In this document: piece by piece, positions 32,652 through 41,738 of the stretch | How positions within the stretch are numbered: position 1 is the stretch's first letter | Layout of the letters: each line of letters begins with the position of its first letter | Source of the DNA: JAPPHY01 sp965247535 | Lineage (GTDB): Bacteria > Chloroflexota > Dehalococcoidia > Lucifugimonadales > UBA2985 | DNA: 64,000 nucleotides | NCBI GenBank assembly: GCA_965247535.1 | Contig: OZ252018.1 | Span: forward strand, 1,240,001 to 1,304,000 | Direction of reading: 5' to 3' | Translations under genes and position numbers: made by a program | Notes under the pieces: generated by a model | What the model was told of the DNA's origin: nothing | What the model saw: the letters and a program-made list of their open reading frames with translations, nothing else | Database searches by the model: none

Positions 32652-35072
32652 CTACATGACGGACATCGGGTCCACGTCCACGCTCCATCCCGGAGGGACC
32701 GTAACCTTCTCCAGCAGCTGGTGAGGATTCTGGCCCCGCAGCACAATGTGCCAGCGGTAGCGACCTCCCACGCGTGGCGGGTATGCCGGCGCCGGACCCA
32801 GCACGTCCGTTTCCGTTATGCCCCAGGCCTGCCTCTCGCGCCTCAGCGACTCGCCGAGTGCGATTGCCTGCCGGCGGCAGTAGTCGGGCCCGGTATGCGC
32901 GTACACCAGGTGAATCAGGTTGGTGAACGGCGGCAGGTCCTGTTCGTCCCGGTATGCAAGCTCTTCCTGGAAAAACCGCTCGTAGTCCTGTTCCGCGGCT
33001 GCCATGATCGCATAGTGGTCGGGCGAGTACGTCTGCACGACGACCTGACCTCCGCGCGGCCCTCTTCCGGTGCGCCCCGCCACCTGGCACAGCAGCTGAA
33101 AGACGCGCTCAGAAGCGCGGTAGTCCGGCAGGTACAGCCCGATGTCGGCGCACATCACCCCGACGAGCGTCACGTCCGGGAAGTGGAGGCCCTTGGCGAT
33201 CATCTGCGTCCCCACCAGCACCTGTGCGTCGCCGCGCAGGAAGCCGGCCATCACGTGCTCGTTGCCGCCCCTCGTGGAGGCCGCGTCCCTGTCCCAACGG
33301 AGCGTCTTTACGCCCGGAAACTCCTTCTCCACTTCCTCGACGACCCGCTGCGTTCCAAGTCCAAGATAGCGAATGCGAGGCCCTCGGCACTGCGGGCATG
33401 CCTGCGGATAGTTCTGCCTGTGGCCACAGCGATGGCACAGCAGCCGTCCAGACTGGGCGTGGTATGTCATTGGCAGGTCGCAGCGACGGCAGTGCATGGA
33501 GTGACCGCAGTCTCTGCACTGAACGAGACTGCCGCTGCCCCTGCGATTCAGGTAGAGGATCACCTGCTCGCCTTCGCGGAGCGCGAACTCCATCGCCTGG
33601 CCCAGGGCCCGGCTGAAGATGCTGCGGTTTCCCTCCTTCAACTCGCGGCGCAGGTCCACGACGCGCACTCTGGGCAACGGCGTCTCGCCGGCGTCCGAGG
33701 TGCGTATTCGGTGAGGCAGCTCCAGCAGCTCGAATTCGCCCTCAATGGACCGGCTGTTGGACACGACGTCCGGCGTGGCGCTGCCCAGGATGACCACGGC
33801 ATTCGCAAGCTGTGCCAGCTTTGTCGCCACCTCGCGGGCGTGGTAGTGGGGCGACGTGTCCTGCTGCTTGTACGTCCACTCGTGCTCCTCGTCCATGACG
33901 ATGATGCCGAGGTCCGGCTGCGGTGCGAAGACGGCGCTCCGCGAGCCGATCACCACGCCGTACCCGCCCTGGCGGATGTGCCACCACTGGTCGAAGTGCT
34001 CACCTCGCGACAGGCCGCTGTGGAGCACCGCCACCTGTCCCGGAAATCGTCGCCCGAACCTGTCTATGGTCTGCGGGGTGAGCGCCAGCTCCGGCACCAT
34101 CACAATGCCCCGCCTTCCGCGTGACAGCGCGTGCGAAAGCGCCCTCATGTAGACCTCCGTCTTGCCGCTGGCCGTGACACCTCGCAGCAGGAAGACACGC
34201 GGCGTCCCCGCGTCGATCGCGCTGCGGATCCGGTCCACGCAGTGCCTCTGTCGCGGCGTTAGCCTGGGAGGCTCGTCGGGCGGGAAGCTCCTGCCTGCAA
34301 GGGGGTCTCGGTCCTCCCGAATGCGCACGAGACGCAGGAGTCCCTTGCCCTCGAGTCCCTTCACCGCAGAGGTGCCATAGGCCTTCGTCGCTTCCGCCAT
34401 GCGCATCGGCGCGCCCAGCCTCTCTACGTGGTCGAGCAGGGCTGCCTGCTTGGCGGCGCGGGAGCCCAGACGTTCAGCCCGTTGCTCCGGCGTGACCGAT
34501 GGCTCCGCGGCCTCGACGTAGGTGGCATAGAGTGGGCCGGTCTTGGGTTGTCGAATCTCGGTCCAGCCCTCGACGATGCCTCGGGCGGCGAGCGAGCCGA
34601 GCGCCCTCTCCGCCGCGTGGCCCAGGCTCCTGACAAGCGAGTCTCGCCGCACCCTTCCCCTGCTCTTCAGGTACGTCACGACCCTGCTCTGCGCCTGCGT
34701 TAGCTTGCCGGGCTCCTCGTCGGGCCGGCTCAGGGACACGTAGCTATTCGCTCGCAGCGAGAGGCCAGGGGGCGCCAGCAGCGCGGCGCAGTCGAAGAGC
34801 GACGCCATGTAGTGTTCGCTGGCCCAGCTGGCGATAGCCAAGTCTCGATAGGACAGAACCGGCTCGCTGTACGCGAGCCTGTGAATGTCTCGCGTCTGCG
34901 GGACGTGAGATTCGTCCGATAGATCAAAGACGAAGCCCGAAAGGACCCGCCGCCCGAACGGCACACGCACGAGGTGACCCTGCGCAACCGGCATGCCGTC
35001 CGGTATGGAGTAGGTGAAGGTGCGGTTGTACCCCGCGGGGGCGTCTACGGCCACCTCGGCATACTTGGTCAT
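32652..35072 (-). CDS. priA: Primosomal protein N' (replication restart helicase)
   Basis: PriA restarts stalled forks. The 806-residue protein has a 3'-end binding domain (about 1-100), Walker A GVTASGKTEVYMRAL, DEEH box IIVMDEEHEWTYKQ, the paired zinc-binding cysteines CRDCGHSMHCRRCDLPM and LLCHRCGHRQNYPQACPQC, and helicase motifs GTQMIAKGLHFP and QVAGRTGRG. Length fits. It lies 47 bases after rplS and 123 before def. Confidence 0.97.
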   Translation of the reverse strand: MTKYAEVAVDAPAGYNRTFTYSIPDGMPVAQGHLVRVPFGRRVLSGFVFDLSDESHVPQTRDIHRLAYSEPVLSYRDLAIASWASEHYMASLFDCAALLAPPGLSLRANSYVSLSRPDEEPGKLTQAQSRVVTYLKSRGRVRRDSLVRSLGHAAERALGSLAARGIVEGWTEIRQPKTGPLYATYVEAAEPSVTPEQRAERLGSRAAKQAALLDHVERLGAPMRMAEATKAYGTSAVKGLEGKGLLRLVRIREDRDPLAGRSFPPDEPPRLTPRQRHCVDRIRSAIDAGTPRVFLLRGVTASGKTEVYMRALSHALSRGRRGIVMVPELALTPQTIDRFGRRFPGQVAVLHSGLSRGEHFDQWWHIRQGGYGVVIGSRSAVFAPQPDLGIIVMDEEHEWTYKQQDTSPHYHAREVATKLAQLANAVVILGSATPDVVSNSRSIEGEFELLELPHRIRTSDAGETPLPRVRVVDLRRELKEGNRSIFSRALGQAMEFALREGEQVILYLNRRGSGSLVQCRDCGHSMHCRRCDLPMTYHAQSGRLLCHRCGHRQNYPQACPQCRGPRIRYLGLGTQRVVEEVEKEFPGVKTLRWDRDAASTRGGNEHVMAGFLRGDAQVLVGTQMIAKGLHFPDVTLVGVMCADIGLYLPDYRASERVFQLLCQVAGRTGRGPRGGQVVVQTYSPDHYAIMAAAEQDYERFFQEELAYRDEQDLPPFTNLIHLVYAHTGPDYCRRQAIALGESLRRERQAWGITETDVLGPAPAYPPRVGGRYRWHIVLRGQNPHQLLEKVTVPPGWSVDVDPMSVM

Positions 35073-35119
35073 ACGCGCCGGACCTGCACTTGGGGCTGGT
35101 TGGCTTCGCTTCCCTGCCG

Positions 35120-35470
35120 CTACCGACCCCGGTTTCGATCCTCTTTGATGCGAGCGGCCCTGCCGTAGCGGCCTCGCAGGTAGTAGAGGCGCGCCCGGCG
35201 CACACGGCCATGCCGCACAACCTCAACAGACTCCACGAGCGGCGAGTGAAAGGCGAACGTGCGCTCAACGCCAATGCCGTACGAAACCCGACGAACGGTG
35301 AATGTGGACCCCGCTCCCCTGCCCCTGCTCCGTATCACCGTGCCCTGAAACGCCTGGAGGCGCTGCCGATCGCCCTCCTTGATGCGGATGTTGACCTTCA
35401 CGGTGTCCCCGGGCCGGAACTCCTGAATCCTGGGGTTGGGCGCAAGCGTTATGACGGTGTCTAAGTCCAT
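35120..35470 (-). CDS. rplS: 50S ribosomal protein L19
   Basis: The 116-residue protein reads as L19: PGDTVKVNIRIKEGDRQRLQAFQG, SYGIGVERTFAFHSPLVESV, RARLYYLRGRYGRAARIKED. The ATG at 35470 (GGACACTTCA upstream) gives the usual N-terminus; the longer frame to 35596 runs across the promoter. It leads an rplS-priA-def-cca unit, an uncommon partner set for rplS, which usually follows trmD/rimM. Confidence 0.97.
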   Translation of the reverse strand: MDLDTVITLAPNPRIQEFRPGDTVKVNIRIKEGDRQRLQAFQGTVIRSRGRGAGSTFTVRRVSYGIGVERTFAFHSPLVESVEVVRHGRVRRARLYYLRGRYGRAARIKEDRNRGR

Positions 35471-35526
35471 TGAAGTGTCCTTCCGAGGCGGGCGGATTCG
35501 TCGTACCCGCGCTTGATGCGACTGAT

Positions 35527-35573
35527 ATTGTACATGCCCCGTTGTCGGAGGGCAAGCCGTTGTACGGGGCATG
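35527..35573 (-). promoter_or_regulatory. rplS promoter with a 10-bp inverted repeat
   Basis: On the minus strand TTGCCC (35555-35550) and TACAAT (35532-35527) are 17 bp apart. The arms CATGCCCCGT (35533-35542) and ACGGGGCATG (35564-35573) form a perfect inverted repeat with 21 bases between, one arm against the -10 and the other upstream of the -35. This looks like a dimer-binding operator. Confidence 0.5.
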
Positions 35574-35687
35574 AGCCATGTGCAGTAAGTACCCACAACC
35601 GGCCGGAATCGAATGTGGTGAAGTGTGGTAGGCCTTTGGGGGTTGGGTAGCTACTTCCCAGGTGACAGTGAAGGGACCAAGCGAGGG

Positions 35688-36179
35688 CTATTGCGCTTCA
35701 ATGTAGCTCCCTCTATCCGGTGATTGCGATTCTGAGGTGACATCCGGGGCTGGTTTGGTTTTCACACTTACGATAATCACCGAAACAATCGATGCAACCG
35801 CCGCCGGTAGGTAGAACACCCCGATGAAACTGGGGTCTACCTCATCAATGAACCAGATTGGAACGGAACAATATCCCAGGCAAAGTGCTGCCAGAAGCCA
35901 CATTGCCAGCTTGGCCCTCTCTGACTGGGCACTTTGCCGCGAAGTGAGCCAGACTGCCAATCCAGTAAGCGCCACCGGCATAAGCAGCAGCGATACTTCT
36001 TCCGGTCCCAAGTATCGCCTAAAGGGCCCCGGGGAGTGCCCAAATACAGTCCTCGCAATGCCGCCCGGGAGTTCGGATGTAGTGGTCACGGAGTATCCGT
36101 AAGGCCAAAACACCACTCCGAGAAACGCAGCCCAAGCCAATAGATGGGCTATTGCAGGAGGCAACAACAAGGGATTCAT
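35688..36179 (-). CDS. Small membrane protein of unknown function
   Basis: The 163-residue protein has about four membrane helices: IAHLLAWAAFLGVVFWP, VSLLLMPVALTGLAVWL, LAMWLLAALCLGYCSVPIWF and FYLPAAVASIVSVIIV, ending with a hydrophilic tail. No family recognised. It stands alone between rplS and an MFS gene with 118 bases of AT-richer DNA upstream and no clear ribosome site. Coding status rests on the consistent hydrophobic pattern. Confidence 0.6.
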   Translation of the reverse strand: MNPLLLPPAIAHLLAWAAFLGVVFWPYGYSVTTTSELPGGIARTVFGHSPGPFRRYLGPEEVSLLLMPVALTGLAVWLTSRQSAQSERAKLAMWLLAALCLGYCSVPIWFIDEVDPSFIGVFYLPAAVASIVSVIIVSVKTKPAPDVTSESQSPDRGSYIEAQ

Positions 36180-36298
36180 CCACTTTACTTGTAGTCGCTT
36201 CTAATATTCATTGGCGAATTTTGTGCCTGACTACCCTAACGAAGAGAGACGGTGCGAAATGGCGTCTCAAGAGTCTTGCAAGCCGTCTCTGGCGCAGC

Positions 36299-37567
36299 TC
36301 AGGTAGCTGCCTCCAGCTGCACGCCCAGCTCCCGGACCTGCCGGCTGGTCATCGTCATGCCCAGCGCGAACAGGATCACCGCTGCGCCGCCGATTCCCAC
36401 GGCTAATGCCGCGCTCGTGTACTCCGCAATGGCCCCGGCCTGCATGGCGCCAATGGGCAGCAGGCTCCACGTCATACCGTAGATGCCCATCACGCGTCCC
36501 CGAAGCTCGTTTGGAACAAGAAGCTGTAGCGTGCTCATCACCGTGATCATGTATATGGACGTGCTCACGCCTGCAAGGAACACGAGGACCAAGGCCAGCG
36601 GCAGGAACGCAAAGACCTCGCTCGTGACAGCGAAGACTATGAGGAACACCCCGAAGAGCACCGCGCCGCCCAGTAGAAGCCATCCCTTGTGCTTGAAGTT
36701 GCCCAGCGAAGCGGTGACAAGCGTGCCCAACAACCCCCCCAAGCCGGTGGCGGCGTTCAAGAACCCCAGACCGGCCTTGGGCGAATCGAAAGTCTCACTC
36801 GCAAAGACGGGAAACATGAATATGTAGGACATGCCGAACACGCTGTTGAAGAACGTCATGCCGATCAGAAAGGTGAATATGCGGTTTGAGCGGACGAAAC
36901 CGATGCCCCGGCCCATGTCCCGGAGGACTGAGCTACCTTGAGACCGGGCTGCGGGCGCCAGACGCAGTGTCGAGACCATGACTGCCATCAGAAGGAAGCC
37001 CACGAACCCGGCGTAGAATCCGGGAGACGCGCCCAGCCGAGTGCTGATGATTATGCCACCAATCGCCGGCCCAATAACCCTTGTGCCCTGCCACACCATC
37101 GAGTTTAGGGCGACGGCGTTCATCATGTCCTCGCGTTCGATGAGGCGCGGGAACATCGCCTGGCGTGTGGGGCCGTCGAACGCCTGCACGGAGCCGATGA
37201 GGAACGACGTGAGCATGACGTGCCAGATCTCCACCAGGTCGGCCAGCACGAGGGTGGCCAGCGTCAGCATGATGAGGCTGGAGAGGGACTGCGTGACGAT
37301 TATCAGCTTGCGCTGGTCCACCTTGTCGGCCACCACTCCGCCGATGAGGTTGAGCACAATCGCCGGCAGGCCAGCGGCCAGACCCACGTAGCCCAGGTAC
37401 AGCTCCGAACCCGTCAGGTCGAACACCAGCCAACCCTGGGCGACCATCATGATCTGGAAGCCCATCACGGACGCCACCATGCCGATCCAGAAGCGGCGGA
37501 AGCCGGGGCGTCTGAGGGCCGTGAACACACGCAGCCGTGAGGTGCGCTCGACTGCTGTGGTTTGCAT
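36299..37567 (-). CDS. MFS exporter (enterobactin-exporter-like)
   Basis: The 422-residue protein has twelve likely membrane helices, with GFRRFWIGMVASVMGFQIMMVAQGWLV-type order at the start and the loop motif GVVADKVDQRKLIIVTQ (MFS motif A) after helix 2. This matches the MFS_3/EntS-like exporters; DGPTRQAMFPRLI after helix 4 is typical of that group. Substrate unknown. Starts at ATG 37567, with a predicted promoter about 80 bases upstream. Confidence 0.88.
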   Translation of the reverse strand: MQTTAVERTSRLRVFTALRRPGFRRFWIGMVASVMGFQIMMVAQGWLVFDLTGSELYLGYVGLAAGLPAIVLNLIGGVVADKVDQRKLIIVTQSLSSLIMLTLATLVLADLVEIWHVMLTSFLIGSVQAFDGPTRQAMFPRLIEREDMMNAVALNSMVWQGTRVIGPAIGGIIISTRLGASPGFYAGFVGFLLMAVMVSTLRLAPAARSQGSSVLRDMGRGIGFVRSNRIFTFLIGMTFFNSVFGMSYIFMFPVFASETFDSPKAGLGFLNAATGLGGLLGTLVTASLGNFKHKGWLLLGGAVLFGVFLIVFAVTSEVFAFLPLALVLVFLAGVSTSIYMITVMSTLQLLVPNELRGRVMGIYGMTWSLLPIGAMQAGAIAEYTSAALAVGIGGAAVILFALGMTMTSRQVRELGVQLEAAT

Positions 37568-37649
37568 GCGCTTGTGTCCCCTCGCTACTGCGTCGACGTG
37601 ACCGAATGCCGAAAGCTGCGTGGACGCGGTCCGCTCGCCGGTGACCTAT

Positions 37650-37678
37650 ATTGTCGCAGAAAACCGGGGGCATACCAA
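37650..37678 (-). promoter_or_regulatory. Predicted MFS promoter
   Basis: On the minus strand TTGGTA (37678-37673) and GACAAT (37655-37650) are 17 bp apart, in the 260-base gap between the MFS gene and the end of the actE-like gene. Nothing else was seen in this gap. Confidence 0.4.
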
Positions 37679-37828
37679 GGGGAGGCCGGGGTCATGCTCA
37701 GTCGGCGACGCAAACACCGATTGAGCATCCGAATTTGCCCGCGAGAACGGGACGCGAAAGGAGTGCGAAGCGAATGGTTATTGGCGCCGTGGCGGAGGAC
37801 CGGGCTCTGTGTGAGACAGCGGTGGCTT

Positions 37829-38422
37829 CTACTGGCCCTGCAGTTCGCGCAGGTAGCGGACCAGGCTCCAAAGCTCCTCTTCGGTCAACAGCTTGTTGAA
37901 CACTGGCATAGTTGGAGCGTTGGCAACCTGCCCGGCCTGCCGGAGTGCGTTCCCGATGCGTCCCCCGCCGCCTATGAATGTTACCAGGTCCGCGTCTGTG
38001 GCAGCCACCGTTCCGGCGCCGGTTACGTCAGCCGGGACGAGGGCATGAGCGCCCGCAATCCTCTCCAGGTGCCCGCGCATTGGGCCGTCGCCAACACCGG
38101 TCTCGCCGTGACAGACGACGCAGTTCACGGCGTACAGCGCTCTGCCTTTCTCAGCAGTAGCCGCGCTGATCGCAGGCGACGCGTCAGGAACCGTGAGCGC
38201 TCCGTCGCCAACCGCCATGAACGGCACTGCGCCCGGCGCCGGATACAGCCGCGGCGGTTCCTGCGACTTGTACATCTGGGTGTAGTGCATCTCCGCGAAG
38301 ATGTCCAGCGGGTAAGTGCCCCGGCCAAGGGGCAGACATCCCGCCGCGACAAGTGTCAGCAGCAGTGCCGCTACGGCAATGGTCATGCGCAGTCTGAGTA
38401 TTCTAGACATGGGTTTCATCAT
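37829..38422 (-). CDS. actE: Alternative complex III cytochrome c subunit (ActE-like lipoprotein)
   Basis: The 197-residue protein has a lipoprotein signal (hydrophobic run ending LVAAGC, Cys at about 29), the ActE-type segment PLDIFAEMHYTQMYKSQEPPRL, one heme c site CVVCH (101-105), and a likely distal Met in NAPTMPVF. It would take electrons from the pentaheme subunit on the outer face of the membrane. Start at ATG 38422, overlapping the actD stop (ATGATG over TGA). Last gene of the operon. Confidence 0.88.
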   Translation of the reverse strand: MMKPMSRILRLRMTIAVAALLLTLVAAGCLPLGRGTYPLDIFAEMHYTQMYKSQEPPRLYPAPGAVPFMAVGDGALTVPDASPAISAATAEKGRALYAVNCVVCHGETGVGDGPMRGHLERIAGAHALVPADVTGAGTVAATDADLVTFIGGGGRIGNALRQAGQVANAPTMPVFNKLLTEEELWSLVRYLRELQGQ

Positions 38423-38946
38423 GCCTGAAATGAGCGGCCTCCCTCGTGAATTACGTCCACCGCCTTGCCGCGCCGGAGCGCCTGATCGACTGTGTCGAGA
38501 CGCTCCTCGGGGCACGTGACCAGCAGACCGATGTAGCCTTCGGTGATTCGAGGGTCGTAGGGGTCGAGCCGTGGCCTGGGCAGGCGGGACTCGAAGATGA
38601 TGCCCAGGATCGTGAAGATGACCGCGCCCAGAAGCGTACCCTCGTAGGAGATGATGGTCATGGCGGGGAACGAGAGGATGGGCTTTCCGCCTGTAACTAT
38701 GGGGTAGGCGATCTGGGTGCCGGAGGTCAGCAGGAAGGCCACGCTTAAGCCCATTAGCGCGCCGATGAGGGGGAATACGTAGATATGGTGCACAGGCGTC
38801 TTTTCGCCGAAAGCGCCGTCAGGGTACGGGCTGCCGGTCAGGACGTCGAAGTCCTCCTGCGCGCATCCCGCCTCCATGAGGACGTCGGTGGCGTCGGCCG
38901 CCGTGTCCGCGTTGTCGAATAGTCCTAGTACGTTCTTGTTGGCCAT
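38419..38946 (-). CDS. actD: Alternative complex III membrane subunit ActD (DUF3341)
   Basis: The 175-residue protein begins with a soluble alpha/beta domain (VLGLFDNADTAADATDVLMEAG...FDVLTGSPYP), then two membrane helices (VFPLIGALMGLSVAFLL and GTLLGAVIFTILGIIF), and RPRLDPYDPRITEGYIGLLV at the end. This is the DUF3341/ActD layout. It sits 16 bases after the NrfD-type gene and overlaps actE. Confidence 0.92.
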   Translation of the reverse strand: MANKNVLGLFDNADTAADATDVLMEAGCAQEDFDVLTGSPYPDGAFGEKTPVHHIYVFPLIGALMGLSVAFLLTSGTQIAYPIVTGGKPILSFPAMTIISYEGTLLGAVIFTILGIIFESRLPRPRLDPYDPRITEGYIGLLVTCPEERLDTVDQALRRGKAVDVIHEGGRSFQA

Positions 38947-38962
38947 TCTGGACCTCCGGGGA

Positions 38963-40339
38963 TTAGTCCTCCCGCATTATAGCCGGGACGTTTACCTTTC
39001 CGATCTTGATCTCATCCTGGAGCACCATGCCTTCCTTGGCGTCGCCAATGGGGATTAGAGGGAACAACTTGGCGAATAGGAGCACCAGCATCGACACCAT
39101 GCAGAACGTGGCGAATACGATGATGATCTCCACCGCGCTGGGCGTGTACCCGCCCCACGTGAAGGTGAGGCCCTGCTTGCGCGCCAGGCCAGGCACGATG
39201 ATGATGAACCGCTCAAGCCACATGCCCACGTTGACGAGCACCGTGGTGAATATCATCAGCGGTATGCTGCGCCGCACCGAACGGAACAGCCACATGGGCA
39301 CGGGGATGAAGTAGGAGCACACCAGGAAGGTGATGAAGAGCGCCGCCCAAGGCATCTCGAACACCTGCATCTCCCTCAGCGCTATCTCCGGACCCTCCAG
39401 GCTGTACAGCCCGAAGAAGAACTCCAGGATGAAGAAGAAGAACCATGTGGTCGCCACGATAATCAGGAGCTTCGCCAGCGCGTCGAGGTGCTCCAGCCGG
39501 ATGTAGTCCTGCCATCGGAACATGGATCGCAGGATTATCATCACCGTCACCACTGCCGACACGCCGGAGTGGACCGCACCTATGACGAAGTACGGGGCGA
39601 AAACGGTGCTGTGCCAACCTTCGACCGACACGGCCGCTGCGAAGTCCCAGGAGACTATGCTGTGCACCGATACGAATATCGGGAGGATGATCGCCGACAG
39701 GAGAATGCCCGCAATCAGCTGCAGTTTCCACTGCCGCACGCTTCCTCTCCATCCAAGGGCGAGCACCGTGTAGAGGACGTGCCTCCATCCCGTGGTCCTG
39801 TCCCGGGCAACCGCAATGTCCGGTACCAAAGCGATGTACACGAACAGAATGCTGCTGGTCAGGTAGGTGAACACTGCAGCAGGGTCCCATACCAGCGCTG
39901 ACCGCACGTTGGGGTAGATGCCTCTGGCCCAGTCGAACGGGAAGACCCAGTACATGACGCGCCAGGGCCGGCCCGCGTGTATGAGCGGCATGGTCATGGC
40001 CGTCATCAGCGAAAACACGGTCAGCACCTCGGCGGCTCGGGTGGCGGGGCGCCGCCATTCCGCCTGCACCAGCCGCAGGATGGCCGATAGCATGACGCCG
40101 GCGTGGCTGATTCCGATCCAGAACACGAAGTTTGTGATGAAGAAGCCCCACATCACAGGCCGGTTGAGTCCGGTGACGCCCAAGCCACGGTTGAACATGT
40201 AGGCAACGGCGCCGAAGGCAACCAGAACCGCGAGTCCCAGCGCGCCCACCAGCAGCCAATACCACAGAGGGTTCTCCGTCATCGAGCGGAGAAGGTCCTT
40301 GTTTATCTGGGCGTCGGTTAGCTTTACTCTTTCCTGCAT
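38963..40339 (-). CDS. actC: Alternative complex III NrfD-type membrane subunit (ActC-like)
   Basis: The 458-residue polytopic protein follows the NrfD/PsrC fold with about ten helices, including GLAVLVAFGAVAYMFNRGLGV, WGFFITNFVFWIGISHAGVMLSAIL (quinone-site region) and RPWRVMYWVFPFDWARGIYPNVRSALVWD-type text known from ActC. It would bind menaquinol near the outer face. Together with the second NrfD protein it forms the membrane core. It is 43 bases after that gene. Confidence 0.9.
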   Translation of the reverse strand: MQERVKLTDAQINKDLLRSMTENPLWYWLLVGALGLAVLVAFGAVAYMFNRGLGVTGLNRPVMWGFFITNFVFWIGISHAGVMLSAILRLVQAEWRRPATRAAEVLTVFSLMTAMTMPLIHAGRPWRVMYWVFPFDWARGIYPNVRSALVWDPAAVFTYLTSSILFVYIALVPDIAVARDRTTGWRHVLYTVLALGWRGSVRQWKLQLIAGILLSAIILPIFVSVHSIVSWDFAAAVSVEGWHSTVFAPYFVIGAVHSGVSAVVTVMIILRSMFRWQDYIRLEHLDALAKLLIIVATTWFFFFILEFFFGLYSLEGPEIALREMQVFEMPWAALFITFLVCSYFIPVPMWLFRSVRRSIPLMIFTTVLVNVGMWLERFIIIVPGLARKQGLTFTWGGYTPSAVEIIIVFATFCMVSMLVLLFAKLFPLIPIGDAKEGMVLQDEIKIGKVNVPAIMRED

Positions 40340-40382
40340 TCGCTTCTGCTCCGGCCTTCGTTACGGCCTGTCGTTCCTCTGT

Positions 40383-41738
40383 CTACTCCGGCTTGGCAAG
40401 CACCCTAATGTCGATCTTCATCAGCTTGCGCACCCGTTGCAGTATCTGTCCTTCCCTCAGTTCCCACATCGACATGATTGGGAACACGCGCGTCGCCAGC
40501 ATGTACGTAAGCACAGCGCCTGACAGAGCGCCGATCACCACCAGTACGTCTATTCCGCTCGGGAGGTTGGCAGCCGGAATGTGCTCCAGCGAGTGGAGCG
40601 TCGAATCCTCGACCGAGAAGGCAGGCACATAGTATCGCATCACGTTGAAGAACGTGCCCACCAGCACCACGGCGCCCGCCAGGGCCGGTCCCCACGTGGT
40701 CTTGCGTACGATATTCCACATCAGGATGAAGAACGGCAGCGCAAAGCACATCACGAACGCCAGGAAGAACGGCACCCAGTACGTCTCGAACATGATGTAC
40801 TTGAGCACGCTCTGCTCCGCGGGAGTCCGGCCATACCAGTAGACGAAGAAGCCGGACCACCAGAAGTAGAACCACAGAAGGGATATGGCCAGAAGGAGCT
40901 TGCTGAGGCCCCAGAACTGGTCCACCTCCAGGTACTTTCTCAGGCCGGTGGTCTTGCGCAGTATGAACATGGTCACGAGAATCAGGGCTACGCCGGACTG
41001 CAGGCCGTTGAGCGCATGGAAAGCCGGGAAGATGGAGTCCTTCCATCCCGGTACGAGGCTCATGGCAAAGTCAACGCTTATCAGCATGTGTACTACGATA
41101 AGAAGCATGAAGTAGAAGCCACCCAGAACTGCCAGACCCGTATTGAGCACTCTCCACTGGTGCACCGTGCCGCGCCAGATTTTGGACCTCTTGCCGCCGG
41201 CGTGGTCTCCAACCGCGGCCCTGTCCGGAATCGAAGCGAAGTACAGAATAGCCAGTCCCAGAACCACAAGCAGGCCCATCGCAATAGTGTCCCACAGGTG
41301 AGGACTGTGACCCGGCCAGTCGAACCAGATGCTGCGCCGGCCGTCAGTCACCGGCAGGACCCAAAGCAGAGGTATAAGCAGCAGGAAGTTGAACACGCCC
41401 ACGGCCGCGAACAGCTCGGAGATGCGCGCCAGTGGCCTGCGCCAGTGTGCCTTGGCCATGCGCAAGGCAACCGAAACCAGAACCGCCGACTGGGCCGTCA
41501 CGAAGATGTAGGCGAACGCCGTGGCGTAGTAGCCCCACTCTCGGCGGTCATCGACCCCGTGCTGCGTCAACAGCAAGACGAAGCCGATCACGCCCAGCCC
41601 AAACAGCCCGGCCAGGATTCCGGCTATCATCCAGAAGCGGCTGCCCGGGGACGCGTGTCGCTGCACGACGTCCTGGGTCAGCTCCTGTGCCGTCATGCCC
41701 CAATAGACGGGGGGCGGCGGATGGTGAAGCTCATGCAT
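40383..41738 (-). CDS. Alternative complex III second NrfD-type membrane subunit (ActF-like)
   Basis: The 451-residue protein is a second NrfD-family polytopic protein: IAGILAGLFGLGVIGFVLLL, WGYYATAFAYIFVTAQSAVLVSVAL, then RRPLARISELFAAVGVF and about eight further helices. In characterised complexes the two NrfD-like subunits are ActC and ActF, and only one carries the quinone site. Here this one comes first, right after the Fe-S gene (8-base overlap), so which is C and which is F is uncertain. Confidence 0.85.
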   Translation of the reverse strand: MHELHHPPPPVYWGMTAQELTQDVVQRHASPGSRFWMIAGILAGLFGLGVIGFVLLLTQHGVDDRREWGYYATAFAYIFVTAQSAVLVSVALRMAKAHWRRPLARISELFAAVGVFNFLLLIPLLWVLPVTDGRRSIWFDWPGHSPHLWDTIAMGLLVVLGLAILYFASIPDRAAVGDHAGGKRSKIWRGTVHQWRVLNTGLAVLGGFYFMLLIVVHMLISVDFAMSLVPGWKDSIFPAFHALNGLQSGVALILVTMFILRKTTGLRKYLEVDQFWGLSKLLLAISLLWFYFWWSGFFVYWYGRTPAEQSVLKYIMFETYWVPFFLAFVMCFALPFFILMWNIVRKTTWGPALAGAVVLVGTFFNVMRYYVPAFSVEDSTLHSLEHIPAANLPSGIDVLVVIGALSGAVLTYMLATRVFPIMSMWELREGQILQRVRKLMKIDIRVLAKPE

